Source: a bacterium YEK0313 (lineage in GTDB: Bacteria; Pseudomonadota; Alphaproteobacteria; Rhizobiales; Phreatobacteraceae). Taken from it: DNA of 64,000 nucleotides. Both the position numbers and the translations under genes were made by a program. The notes under the pieces are model-generated. The model saw nothing but the letters and a program-made list of their open reading frames with translations. It was not told where the DNA came from and did not search any database. Numbering within the stretch: position 1 is the stretch's first letter; each line of letters starts with the position of its first letter. Below, in pieces: positions 28,960-39,303 of this stretch. The stretch lies in contig CCMO02000001.1 of assembly GCA_000751295.2 (NCBI GenBank), forward strand, positions 1,723,501 through 1,787,500. Direction: 5' to 3'.

Positions 28960-30447
28960 ATGATCCCGGGACATTCGGCCCTCGGCGGTATCGAGGATGC
29001 CCTCGGCCAGCTGCGTTCCGCCGAGGCGGACGCCAATCGCCGCCTCGACGAAGCCATGCGCAAGATGGCGGAAGCCCGCACCGACGAGGCCGAGGGCTAT
29101 CGCGACCTCGCCGCGTTCCGGCTGAAGAGCGCCGACGGGCTCGGCGGCCAGCTGACCACGATCGCCACCAAGGTCCGAGCGGTGCTGGCCCTGCGTGCCA
29201 ACGACCGCACCACGCTGGACAAGAGGCTGGCGGCGGCGGAGGCGGATATTGCCCGCATCGCGGCCGAACGACAGGCCTTCGCGGCCGAGCTCGCGGAGGC
29301 CGAGGAGAAGCGCCGGGCGGTCGAGAACGAGGCGCAGGTGGGGCTCGCAGCACAGGGCGACTATGCCGCCGCCAAGGCCGCTGCCGAGCAGGCGGTGAAT
29401 GTCGCCAAGGCCTCGGAGAGCAAGGCCAAGACGGCCGAGGACGAGCTGGAGGCCAAGCGCAAGCCCTACGAGGACGACCCGCTGTTCACCTATCTCTGGC
29501 GCCGCGGCTACGGCACGCAGGATTACCAGGCCGGCAATATCGCCCGCATGCTGGACGGCTGGGTGGCGCGGATCATCCGCTACCAGGATGCCCGGCCGAA
29601 CTATGCGATGCTGACCGAGATCCCGCAGCGCCTGCGCGAGCACGCCAATCGCAGCGCCGCGCTCGCCGTCGAGGCGGTCGAGCGCGTCAAGACCATGGAA
29701 ATGAACGCCTTCGCCGCCGGCGGCGGCGACAAGGCCAATGCCGAGATCGAGGATCACCGGCGGCGCCTGGAGGCGCTCGATGCCACCCGCGCGAGCGCCG
29801 ACAAGACGCAGGCGGCGATCGCTGCCGAGATCGAGGCCTTCGGCCGCGGCGAGGACCAGCGCTACCGCGAGGCCGTCAGCCTGCTCGCCGAGGCACTGCG
29901 CGCCACCGACCTCAATCGGCTCTACCAGGAGGCGCGGGCAACCCCCTCGCCCGACGACGAGAGGATCGTCCAGACGATCAGCGCAGCCCGCGATGCCCAG
30001 GATCGGCTGGACGACATGGTGAAGCGCGTGCGCGGCGAACTTGCCGAGATCTCGCGCCGGCGGTCCGAACTCTCGCAGGTGGCGACCGGCTTCCGCAACC
30101 GGCGCTACGACACGGACGGCTCCTATTTCGACAACGACGTGATCGGCCACCTGCTGCGCGGCCTCGTCACCGGCGCCCTTAGCGGCGCCGACTATTGGGC
30201 GCGCATGGAGCAGGGCCGGCGCTGGAGCCAGCCGTTCCCGACGGGCAGCTCCGGCGGCGGTGGCGGCTGGTGGGGCGACGGCGGCGGATCCTGGGGCGGG
30301 TCCTGGGGCGGCGGCGGCTCATGGGGGAGCGGCTCGTCGAGCGGCGGATCCTGGGGCGGCGGAGGCTCCTCGGGCGGCGGCTCCTGGGGCGGTGGCTCGT
30401 CCGGCAGCCGCGACGACGACGGCTTCAGCACCAAGGGCGGGTTCTGA
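28960..30447 (+). CDS. Coiled-coil protein with Gly/Ser/Trp repeat tail, gene 3 of the cluster
   Basis: A 495-residue protein. Residues about 10-170 are a long coiled coil, followed by a conserved-looking centre (PLFTYLWRRGYGTQDYQAGNIARMLDGW) and a second coiled coil to about 375. A short hydrophobic stretch (VIGHLLRGLVTGALSGADYW) leads to a tail (429-482) built from GGSWGGG-like units with Trp about every 5-9 residues, capped by an acidic DDDGF. Similar Gly/Trp/Ser tails occur on TPM-domain and DUF2207 membrane proteins. AGGAG precedes the ATG. The role is unknown; interaction with the membrane protein of gene 2 is inferred from the operon. Confidence 0.78.
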   Translation: MIPGHSALGGIEDALGQLRSAEADANRRLDEAMRKMAEARTDEAEGYRDLAAFRLKSADGLGGQLTTIATKVRAVLALRANDRTTLDKRLAAAEADIARIAAERQAFAAELAEAEEKRRAVENEAQVGLAAQGDYAAAKAAAEQAVNVAKASESKAKTAEDELEAKRKPYEDDPLFTYLWRRGYGTQDYQAGNIARMLDGWVARIIRYQDARPNYAMLTEIPQRLREHANRSAALAVEAVERVKTMEMNAFAAGGGDKANAEIEDHRRRLEALDATRASADKTQAAIAAEIEAFGRGEDQRYREAVSLLAEALRATDLNRLYQEARATPSPDDERIVQTISAARDAQDRLDDMVKRVRGELAEISRRRSELSQVATGFRNRRYDTDGSYFDNDVIGHLLRGLVTGALSGADYWARMEQGRRWSQPFPTGSSGGGGGWWGDGGGSWGGSWGGGGSWGSGSSSGGSWGGGGSSGGGSWGGGSSGSRDDDGFSTKGGF

Positions 30448-30469
30448 TCCGCCCCTGGCGCCGGCGCCG

Positions 30470-31171
30470 TCAGAGCCGGAGCCGGATCAGGAACGCGGTG
30501 AGATCGTCGGTGACGAAATCGACGTGGTCGTCGTTGCGCCCCTCGAATTCCCAGCTCTCGCGGAACAGTTCGCGGGTGTTTTCCGGCACCACCAGCACCG
30601 TCTTCATGCCGAGCTTGTGCGGCGCCTCCAGATTGCGCGCGAGATCTTCGAACATGGCCGCGCGCTCCGGTGCGACGCCATGATCGCGCAGGAACTTCTC
30701 GTAGGTCTCGTGATGCGGCTTCGGCAGAAGGCCGGCATCGACGATGTCGAAGACACCGTCGAACTGGTTCTCGAAACCGAGCCGGCGGGTCACCGCCGCG
30801 ACATGCGAGTGGGTGCCCGAGGTGAACACGAACTTGCGCCCCGGCAGGGCGGCAATCGCCGCACCGAGCTCCGGATTGGCCTGCAGCGGCGAATGATCGA
30901 TATCGTGGACATAGCCGAGGAAATCGTCCGGGCTCATGCCGTGCTCGATCATCAGCCCGCGCAGCGACGTGCCGTAGCGCCGGTAGTAGTCCTTCTGCAG
31001 CTTGAACGCCTCGTCCGGCGTGATCTTCAGGAAGGTCGATATGTAGTCCTTGATCCGTCCATCGATCTGCGCCCAGAGCGACAGATGCGCCGGATAGAGC
31101 GTGTTGTCGAGATCGAAGATCCAGGCCTCGACATGGGCGAATTCTTGGCTCAACGGCTGCTGATCGGTCAT
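30470..31171 (-). CDS. HAD-superfamily pyrimidine 5'-nucleotidase
   Basis: A 233-residue HAD hydrolase related to yeast SDT1/PHM8 pyrimidine 5'-nucleotidases. Motif I is FDLDNTLYP (Asp20, Asp22), the helical cap includes YRRYGTSLRGLM, motif II is VFTSGT, motif III is the K of PKPHHETYE and motif IV is MFEDLARNL. It overlaps the stop of the DUF1036 gene as ATGA and follows argB, a linkage seen widely in Hyphomicrobiales. The physiological substrate is inferred. Confidence 0.9.
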   Translation of the reverse strand: MTDQQPLSQEFAHVEAWIFDLDNTLYPAHLSLWAQIDGRIKDYISTFLKITPDEAFKLQKDYYRRYGTSLRGLMIEHGMSPDDFLGYVHDIDHSPLQANPELGAAIAALPGRKFVFTSGTHSHVAAVTRRLGFENQFDGVFDIVDAGLLPKPHHETYEKFLRDHGVAPERAAMFEDLARNLEAPHKLGMKTVLVVPENTRELFRESWEFEGRNDDHVDFVTDDLTAFLIRLRL

Positions 31172-32220
31172 TGCGGCTCCCGGAAACGGACTGTGGCGCG
31201 GCGGCGGCCGTCGAAACCGACCTCCAGGAAAGCGGCCTGGGTCGCGCCATGGGCGGCGCAATCGCTCGCGCCGGCGATCTCGAACTCGGCGGGCCGGATG
31301 CAGGCGCCGACCTCACCACCATAGGTCAGCGGCTTGCCGCTGATAAGCACCGGCCGGCCCTGCGCATCCACCGCCTCGCCATAGGAATAGACGCGCCGTG
31401 CCGCCGGATCGACCGGCGGCTTCAGGCAGGCGCCGGGTTCGATGCGGTACCAGCCGCGCGTGACGACCTGTCCGCCCTCCTCGACGCCGAGCGCCGCCAT
31501 GACGCGGAAACCGCTGTCGTTACACCAGGCAAAACCCGGCCCCTCGCCGGCCTTCAGCGCGGCGATGAGCGTGTCGAAAAAGTCCGGAGCGCCGGCGCTG
31601 TCCGGCGCTAAATGGCGATCGGCGAGGAAAGCCTTCACCGCCTGCTCGCTGCGCGGCCCTTCGAGACCGTCGATGGGCCCGGGATCGTAGCCCATGCGCG
31701 TCAGCAGCCGCTGGATGCCGGCCCGCCGCGCCTGCGGCAGGTCGTAATCGGCCTCCTCCGACAGGAACAGCACGGCAATGCCGTCGACAACGGTCGGGCG
31801 CATTTCGGTGAAGCCGGCAAGCCGATGACGAGGATCCCTGCAGGCGAGCGCCGCGGCGACCAGGAAATCCCCCTCGCCGACGCAGAGCCTGACGGCGCCG
31901 GCCGGGCCGAGGCCGGCACCGGCGGGCTCGGTCACCGCGCGGGTGTGCAGGAACAGCTTCCCGGCGGGCTCCGCCGTGGTCAGGATCGCCCGGCACTGGC
32001 CGGGATCGAGCCGGAACCAGCCGCGGGTCGCAGCAGTATCGCTGGCGACCACTCCGATCGCCGCCTCGGTGACGAGGCTCGTCCGGTTGCACAGCCGGGT
32101 TTCCGCCGCGGCCGGGGCGAGGGCGACGAGCCAGCCCGCCGCCATGGCGGCGATCCAGGCCGCCGCTCGAAAACGGGGGCCGGCCGGCTCAGGCGTGGAT
32201 GAGCGTACCCGCGCCGCCAT
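31168..32220 (-). CDS. Secreted DUF1036 protein with a peptidoglycan-binding-like middle
   Basis: A protein of about 350 residues with a signal peptide (AAWIAAMAAGWLVALAPAAA, ending near residue 39). It has a first DUF1036-type domain (41-140; LCNRTS, RGWFRLDPGQC) and a segment of the peptidoglycan-binding-1 pattern (about 165-200; RRAGIQRLLTRMGYDPGPIDGL, then SEQAVKAFL). A second DUF1036-type domain follows (230-345; WCNDSG, RGWYRIEPGACLKP). Internal duplication is therefore visible. The start at 32220 overlaps the end of argB by about 30 bases; a slightly shorter start is possible. Confidence 0.78.
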   Translation of the reverse strand: MAARVRSSTPEPAGPRFRAAAWIAAMAAGWLVALAPAAAETRLCNRTSLVTEAAIGVVASDTAATRGWFRLDPGQCRAILTTAEPAGKLFLHTRAVTEPAGAGLGPAGAVRLCVGEGDFLVAAALACRDPRHRLAGFTEMRPTVVDGIAVLFLSEEADYDLPQARRAGIQRLLTRMGYDPGPIDGLEGPRSEQAVKAFLADRHLAPDSAGAPDFFDTLIAALKAGEGPGFAWCNDSGFRVMAALGVEEGGQVVTRGWYRIEPGACLKPPVDPAARRVYSYGEAVDAQGRPVLISGKPLTYGGEVGACIRPAEFEIAGASDCAAHGATQAAFLEVGFDGRRRATVRFREPQ

Positions 32221-33073
32221 GGGTGAGAAGCTCCACCAGAACCGCGTGCGGTGTCTTGCCGTCCAGGATGACGACGCCTTCGACACCGCGCTCGATGGCA
32301 TAGATGCAGGTCTCGATCTTGGGGATCATGCCGCCGGTGGCGGTGCCGTCGGCGATCAGGCGCCGGCAATCCTCCACCGAAAGGTCCTTGATGAGCTTCT
32401 TGTCCTTGTCGAGCACGCCCGGCACGTCGGTCAGGAGCAGCAGCCTCTTCGCGCCGAGCGCACCGGCGATGGCCCCGGCGAAAGTATCGGCGTTGACGTT
32501 GTAGGTGTCACCCTCGCGCGAGGTCGCGACCGGCGCAAGCACCGGGATCAGCTCCTTGCCGAGCACGGTGTCGAGCACCTTGGTGTCGACCGTGTCGGGC
32601 TCGCCGACGAAGCCGAGATCGACCGCCTGCTCGATATTGGAATCGGGATCGCGCGCGGTGCGGCTGACCTTCACCGCCTTGACCATGTCGCCATCCTTGC
32701 CGCTGAGGCCGATGGCCTTGCCGCCGGCGGCATTGATGAAGCCGACGATCTGCTTGTTGATCGAGCCGGCGAGGATCATCTCGACGATTTCCACGGTCGG
32801 CTTGTCGGTGACGCGCAGGCCGTCGATGAACTGGCTCTTGATGCCGAGCTTGGCCAGCATCTGGCCGATCTGCGGGCCGCCGCCGTGCACCACCACCGGA
32901 TTGATGCCGGACTGCTCGAGCATGACGATGTCGCGGGCGAACGACCGCGCGCCCTCCTCGTCGCCCATGGCGTGGCCGCCATATTTCACCACGATGATCT
33001 CGTCGTCGTATTTCTGCATATAGGGCAGCGCCTCGTTGAGGACGCGGCCGATGTCATGAGAATCAACGGACAT
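32189..33073 (-). CDS. argB: Acetylglutamate kinase
   Basis: A 294-residue enzyme phosphorylating N-acetylglutamate, the second step of arginine synthesis. The motifs are VVKYGGHAM (Lys30), VVHGGGPQI (62-69), the RVTD substrate loop, and GGMIPKIETC near the end. The start MSVDSHDIGRVLNEA fits the family; the open frame continues upstream into basic non-conserved sequence. It leads a unit with the DUF1036 and nucleotidase genes. Confidence 0.97.
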   Translation of the reverse strand: MSVDSHDIGRVLNEALPYMQKYDDEIIVVKYGGHAMGDEEGARSFARDIVMLEQSGINPVVVHGGGPQIGQMLAKLGIKSQFIDGLRVTDKPTVEIVEMILAGSINKQIVGFINAAGGKAIGLSGKDGDMVKAVKVSRTARDPDSNIEQAVDLGFVGEPDTVDTKVLDTVLGKELIPVLAPVATSREGDTYNVNADTFAGAIAGALGAKRLLLLTDVPGVLDKDKKLIKDLSVEDCRRLIADGTATGGMIPKIETCIYAIERGVEGVVILDGKTPHAVLVELLTHGGAGTLIHA

Positions 33074-33247
33074 GGCGGGGGCTCCAGCGGTCGCCTCGGG
33101 CGGCGGGCTATTTTTGGCGCGGAGGCTTTCCGGCGCAACAAGACGCGCGCGTCTTAGCCGATTTGACCGCCAAGGTGAAAGGCCAAGATCGCGCATGCGC
33201 CGCAGGGGGCACCTGCGCGCGCGGGTCTATCGCGCCACACAGAGCCG

Positions 33248-33275
33248 GCTTGACTTCCGCGTGCGAGGCGTCACA
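33248..33275 (+). promoter_or_regulatory. Possible promoter of the thiC leader
   Basis: TTGACT (33248-33253) is followed after 16 bases by CACATT (33270-33275), placing a start point at the beginning of the TPP aptamer. The -10 match is weak. It is proposed mainly from position. Confidence 0.3.
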
Positions 33276-33282
33276 TTCGGAG

Positions 33283-33398
33283 TTGCTCCAAGGGGAGCCC
33301 CGTGAGGGGGCTGAGAGGCCACGACGCCTGGGACCCATTCCCAAGCACCGTGGCGACCCTTGAACCTGATCCGGGTCATGCCGGCGGAGGGATGGGAA
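33283..33398 (+). promoter_or_regulatory. TPP (THI-box) riboswitch
   Basis: The aptamer core is plain: GGGGAGCC, then GGGCTGAGAGG (helix P2/P3 junction), and the 3' half GACCCTTGAACCTGATC, CGGGTCATGCCGGCGGAGGGA (33353-33391). These are the invariant CTGAGA and ACCTGATC...GG-T-ATGCC-GCG-AGGGA elements. It precedes thiC by about 180 bases. Thiamine pyrophosphate binding should repress thiC. The region up to thiC has no T-rich terminator, so control is probably at translation initiation. Confidence 0.96.
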
Positions 33399-33575
33399 GC
33401 ATGCCGACGATGCGTTTCAGCGCCAGGGCGCCTATCGCCGCAGCCATTGCTGCGCGCGGCGGGAGTCTTGTGTCGGCGCGGCAAGCCCGCCCGAAGCCGG
33501 GTGCCGCCGGGTCGCAGTGACGACCGGTCTTCCGACCGCAGCCAACACATTCGCACCCTGGAGGGAGCCCCCGCC

Positions 33576-35432
<1,857 letters not shown>

Positions 35433-35471
35433 CGGCGAACCCGCTGCATCGAGGCCGAAGCGGCCCGCAAG

Positions 35472-35491
35472 GCCCGCGCCCCGGCGCGGGC
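35472..35491 (+). terminator. Hairpin downstream of thiC
   Basis: An 8-bp stem (35472-35479 with 35484-35491, loop CCCG) lies about 40 bases past thiC with no T-run. The remaining spacer to 35710 shows a few other short GC hairpins (35544-35558, 35586-35598) and no convincing gene. Confidence 0.3.
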
Positions 35492-35710
35492 CCGCGCGAT
35501 CAGGCCGCGAGCCCGCAGGCGGGCTGCCCGCGCGGTGCTGCCTGGCCGGCGACCGGCCGGTGAGGAACACGCTGGTTCGATTGGTGAGGCTCCGCCTCTC
35601 CGCTTGAACAGCGCCGGCAGACAATTCCGGCATGGTCGCGGCAGCGCGGCACAGCCGGCTCCGCAGCCGCGACCCTTGTCATCAGGCGATGGCCCACCGC
35701 GGGCGCCCGG

Positions 35711-36100
35711 TCACTTCTGGCCGCGGGCGGCGTCGACGCTCAGCGGCCCCGGGCCATAGGCCGCGATGAAGAGGAAGACGAAGCAGAACAGCAACGCCGC
35801 CTCGCCACCGTTGAGCACGGGGAAGAAGCCACGGCCGGCATGGCCGAGGAAATAGGCGAAAGCCATCAGGCCGGACAGGACGAAGGCGACGGGCCGCGAG
35901 AACAGGCCGATGGCGAGCAGGGCGCCGCCGACGATCTCCAGGACGCCGGCCGTCGTCGTCAGGGTGTTCAGGGGGAAGGGGAAGGGTGCCGGCCAGCCGA
36001 GCAGTTTCATGGTGCCGTGAGTCAGGAAGGTCAGAGCGGCGAGGATACGCAGCACGCTGAGAATGTGCGGCGCCCAGGGGCTGAGCCATTGAAACTGCAT
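35711..36100 (-). CDS. DoxX-family membrane protein
   Basis: A 129-residue protein with four hydrophobic helices, matching the DoxX family: LRILAALTFLTHGTMKLLGW, then LEIVGGALLAIGLFSRPVAFVLSGLMAFAYFLGH, GFFPVLNGGEAALLFCFVFLFIAAYGPG. DoxX proteins have been tied to quinone or thiosulfate redox chemistry and redox stress, but most are uncharacterised. The start MQFQWLSPWAPH was chosen because sequence upstream lacks family features. Confidence 0.88.
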   Translation of the reverse strand: MQFQWLSPWAPHILSVLRILAALTFLTHGTMKLLGWPAPFPFPLNTLTTTAGVLEIVGGALLAIGLFSRPVAFVLSGLMAFAYFLGHAGRGFFPVLNGGEAALLFCFVFLFIAAYGPGPLSVDAARGQK

Positions 36101-36634
36101 ATTGGAGAACCTTTCCGGGTTGCTGACGGGGTCTTGCCGCGCACCGCCGCCCGAACCGGTCCGACCGGCCCAAGCTTTCGGCGGCGAGACGGCAAGCATC
36201 GCGCTGAACGTGACTGAATGCACGGATATGAGGCGCCGCGGCGGAGGTGCCGCGGCGCATGCGACGTTTCATCAATCACGACAGGTTAGTCAAACGGATC
36301 GGCAGCTCCGGCGAACACAAGAGGGCCGCTATCCGATCAAAAAAACGTTTGTTCTGGAAAAGCGTCAAAGAAGACCAAGAACAATCGGTTTTGAACCGCG
36401 AGCGTTGCCGATCGGCACAAGCCGATCCGCTGCGTCAGGCCTTGCCGGCCTTGACACCGGCCTCGGCACGGCGCCGCTGCTTTGCGAGATGCCAGCCGGA
36501 GAGCCAGACTGCGCCGGCAAAAACCTGACGGCGGCTGGAATGTACTGGGCTTCAACCGGGCCGCAACCTGAGTCTGCCCAGGGCGGCGCGCGCGTGCTTT
36601 GATCGTCGCACGGCACAACTGGAGGACATCCGCC
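36101..36634. other. Intergenic stretch without a supported gene
   Basis: This 534-bp region lies between doxX-like (leftward) and the oxidoreductase gene (rightward). It includes a noticeably less GC-rich patch around 36290-36400 with an A-run (AAAAAAACG near 36340). Open frames here have no ribosome-binding site and look unlike proteins. Divergent promoters are expected, but no clear -35/-10 pair stands out. Confidence 0.5.
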
Positions 36635-37651
36635 ATGCAGAACCTCGTCAACCGTCAGGTCCGGCTCGGCGCCCGCCCAGCCGATATTCCGCAGGCCGAA
36701 CATTTCGTGCTGGCCGAGGCGGCCGTGCCGGATCCCGGCGAGGGCGAGATCGTCGTCCGCAACCAGTTCCTCTCGGTCGAGCCGGCCATGCGCGGCTGGG
36801 TCAGCGCGGTCGCCAACTATTCCGCCCCGGTCGGGCTCGGCGAGGTCATGCGCGCCTTCGCGAGCGGCGAGGTCATCGCCTCGCGCCACCGCGACTTTGC
36901 CGTAGGCGACAAGGTGACGGGCCTGTTCGGCTGGCAGGACTACGCCGTGGTAACGCCCGCGGCGGTGACGCGCAAGATCACCGAGACGGACCTGCCGCTG
37001 TCCCTTTCGCTCGGCGTGCTCGGCCTCAATGGCGTCACCGCCTATTTCGGCCTCACCGAGATCGGTGAGCCGCGTGCCGGCGACACGGTGGTGGTGTCGA
37101 CTGCCGCCGGCGCGGTCGGCTCGGCGGTCGGCCAGATTGCCAGGATCGCCGGCTGCCGCACGGTCGGCATAGCCGGCGGCGCGGCCAAGGTGGCGCAGTG
37201 CCGCGATACCTTCGGCTTCGACGCGGCGATCGACTACAAGGCGACGGGCGACCTCGGCGCGGCGGTCGCCGCGGCCTGCCCACGCGGCGTCGACGTCTAT
37301 TTCGACAATACGGCGGGCCGGGTCAGCGACGCCGTCCTGCCACATCTGGCCATGCGGGCGCGCGTCGTGATCTGCGGCACCGCCTCGGTGTCGAGCTGGG
37401 AGACCTGGCCGACAGGGCCGCGGGTCGAGCGCCATCTCCTGGTCAAGCGCGCGCGCATGCAGGGCCTTCTCGTCTTCGACTATCAGGCCCGCTACGGCGA
37501 GGCGATCGCGCGGCTCGCCACCTGGGTGCGCGAGGGGCGTCTTGCCTATGCCGAGGACATTCTCGACGGCATCGAAGCGGCGCCCGACGCCATTGCCGGG
37601 CTCTATCGCGGCGAGAACCGGGGCAAGCGGCTCATTCGCCTGCACGCCTAA
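36635..37651 (+). CDS. NADP-dependent medium-chain oxidoreductase (curcumin/prostaglandin reductase type)
   Basis: A 338-residue zinc-free MDR enzyme. The N-terminal catalytic domain has VDP-like FLSVEPAMRGWVS and the DKVTGLFGWQDYAVV element. The Rossmann domain has the VSTAAGAVGSAVGQIARI glycine loop, CRTVGIAGG and YFDNTAGRVSDAVLPHL. These are the marks of the NADPH-dependent alkenal/one oxidoreductases (CurA, PTGR, YncB-like). GGAGG precedes the ATG. The substrate, an activated double bond, is inferred. It is convergent with the VOC gene. Confidence 0.92.
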   Translation: MQNLVNRQVRLGARPADIPQAEHFVLAEAAVPDPGEGEIVVRNQFLSVEPAMRGWVSAVANYSAPVGLGEVMRAFASGEVIASRHRDFAVGDKVTGLFGWQDYAVVTPAAVTRKITETDLPLSLSLGVLGLNGVTAYFGLTEIGEPRAGDTVVVSTAAGAVGSAVGQIARIAGCRTVGIAGGAAKVAQCRDTFGFDAAIDYKATGDLGAAVAAACPRGVDVYFDNTAGRVSDAVLPHLAMRARVVICGTASVSSWETWPTGPRVERHLLVKRARMQGLLVFDYQARYGEAIARLATWVREGRLAYAEDILDGIEAAPDAIAGLYRGENRGKRLIRLHA

Positions 37652-37669
37652 CGGTCAGGCGGGCGTATG

Positions 37670-38200
37670 TCAGGCGGTTTTGGGCCGCGCGTCGCGCAGC
37701 AGCGCCTCCAGATCGAGATGTCGGTTCGACATGGCGAGCGTGCCGTCCGGGTTGCGTGGCCATTCCGCTTCCGGCCGATCGCGGTAGAGCTCGACGCCGT
37801 TGCCGTCGGGATCGGTGAGATAGAGCGCTTCGCTCACGCCGTGGTCGGCGGCGCCGTCGAGCCGGATGCCGGCCTCGACGAGCCGGCGCAGCGCATCGCC
37901 GAGGGATGCGCGGTCCGGGTAGAGGATCGCCGTATGGTAGAGGCCGGTCGAGCCCGGCGGCGGCGGGTTGCCGCCCTTGCTCTCCCAGGTGTTGAGGCCG
38001 AGGTCGTGATGATAGCCGTCGGCCGACAGGAAGACCGCCTGGCTGCCGTAGCGCTGGGTCACCGAAAAGCCGAGCACGTCGCGATAGAAGGCAAGCGCGC
38101 GGTCGAGATCGGCAACTTTCAGGTGGACATGGCCGATGCGGGTGCCCGCCGCGACGGGCGCGCGGGCGGGCTCGGCCATGACGATCTTGTCGGCGGACAT
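37670..38200 (-). CDS. VOC-family dioxygenase-like protein
   Basis: A 176-residue glyoxalase/extradiol dioxygenase fold protein. The metal ligands are visible as His in IGHVHLKVADLDRAL, His in LYHTAILYP and Glu in NGVELYRDRPEAEW, with the DPDGNGVELY signature. It is shorter than two-domain catechol 2,3-dioxygenases. A GGAGGAG site supports MSADKIVMAEP. It is annotated as dioxygenase-like; the substrate is unknown. Confidence 0.83.
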   Translation of the reverse strand: MSADKIVMAEPARAPVAAGTRIGHVHLKVADLDRALAFYRDVLGFSVTQRYGSQAVFLSADGYHHDLGLNTWESKGGNPPPPGSTGLYHTAILYPDRASLGDALRRLVEAGIRLDGAADHGVSEALYLTDPDGNGVELYRDRPEAEWPRNPDGTLAMSNRHLDLEALLRDARPKTA

Positions 38201-38365
38201 GTCACACTCCTCCAGCGCCCGGCGCCCTGCCGAGACGGCGTCGACGGAGAAGATGGCCCGCCTTTTGCGCCAGTGCGAGGCCGGCAAGGCTATTCGTGCG
38301 CCGGTGCAAGGGAGCCGGCGCAACCCAGCCGGCCGCCGGCGCACGGGAGAGAGCGGACGCGCGGC

Positions 38366-38394
38366 TTGACAGGACCTGAGCGCGCGGGGACAAC
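38366..38394 (+). promoter_or_regulatory. Candidate dapD promoter
   Basis: A consensus -35 TTGACA (38366-38371) is followed after 17 bases by GACAAC (38389-38394), with A at positions 2, 4 and 5 of the -10. It lies about 40 bases upstream of the dapD ATG. Confidence 0.4.
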
Positions 38395-38432
38395 CGCGAT
38401 CAATCCATCCCTGTTCGAGCACGGAAACCGCC

Positions 38433-39275
38433 ATGTCGCATGCACAGCTCCAGTCGGTCATCGAGGCCGCTTTCGACAATCGCGCCGCGATCGATGCGAC
38501 GACCAAGGGCGAGGTGCGCGAGGCGGTCGACACCGCGCTGATGCTGCTCGACCGCGGCGAGGCGCGCGTCGCGTCGAAGGGGCCGGACGGCTGGACCGTG
38601 CACCAGTGGCTGAAGAAGGCGGTGCTCCTGTCCTTCCGGCTCAATGACATGACCGCCATTTCCGGCGGGCCCGGCGGCGCCACCTGGTGGGACAAGGTGC
38701 CGTCCAAGTTCGAGGGCTGGACGGCGGCCGAGTTCGGCCCGGCCGGCTTCCGCGCCGTGCCCAACTGCGTCGTGCGCCGCTCGGCCTATATCGCCAAGGG
38801 CGTCGTGCTGATGCCGTCCTTCGTCAATCTCGGCGCCTATGTCGACGAGGGCACGATGGTCGATACCTGGGCCACCGTCGGCTCCTGCGCCCAGATCGGC
38901 AAGAACGTGCACCTGTCAGGCGGCGTCGGCATCGGCGGCGTTCTGGAACCGCTGCAGGCCGGGCCGGTTATCATCGAGGACAATTGCTTCATCGGCGCCC
39001 GCTCCGAGGTGGTCGAGGGCGTCGTGGTCGGCGAGGGCTCGGTCATCTCGATGGGTGTGTTCATCGGTGCTTCCACCAAGATCGTCGACCGGGCGACCGG
39101 CGAGATCCATGTCGGCAAGGTGCCGCCCTATTCGGTGGTCGTGTCCGGCAACCTGCCCGGCAAGGCCCTGCCGGGTGAGAACTGGGGCCCGTCGACCTAC
39201 TGCGCCGTGATCGTCAAGAAGGTCGACGCGCAGACCCGCTCGAAGACCGCCATCAACGAGCTGCTGCGCGATTGA
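38433..39275 (+). CDS. dapD: 2,3,4,5-tetrahydropyridine-2,6-dicarboxylate N-succinyltransferase
   Basis: A 280-residue trimeric left-handed beta-helix acyltransferase of the succinylase lysine/diaminopimelate pathway. The N-terminal helical domain is followed by hexapeptide repeats (VRRSAYIAKGVVLMPSFVNLGAYVDEGTMVDTWATVGSCAQIGKNVHLSGG), the GVLEPLQAGPVIIEDNCFIGARSEVVEGV core and a short C-terminal strand. It works two steps before DapE, encoded 1 kb downstream. Confidence 0.98.
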   Translation: MSHAQLQSVIEAAFDNRAAIDATTKGEVREAVDTALMLLDRGEARVASKGPDGWTVHQWLKKAVLLSFRLNDMTAISGGPGGATWWDKVPSKFEGWTAAEFGPAGFRAVPNCVVRRSAYIAKGVVLMPSFVNLGAYVDEGTMVDTWATVGSCAQIGKNVHLSGGVGIGGVLEPLQAGPVIIEDNCFIGARSEVVEGVVVGEGSVISMGVFIGASTKIVDRATGEIHVGKVPPYSVVVSGNLPGKALPGENWGPSTYCAVIVKKVDAQTRSKTAINELLRD

Positions 39276-39303
39276 TGGCCGGCGACACGGTGGCGCCACG
39301 CTG

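Noticed and set aside
36400..36550. Minus-strand frame reading RRQVFAGAVWLSGWHLAKQRRRAEAG, gene-like in composition
   Set aside because: No start codon follows the upstream in-frame stop, so at most a remnant; not supported as a gene.
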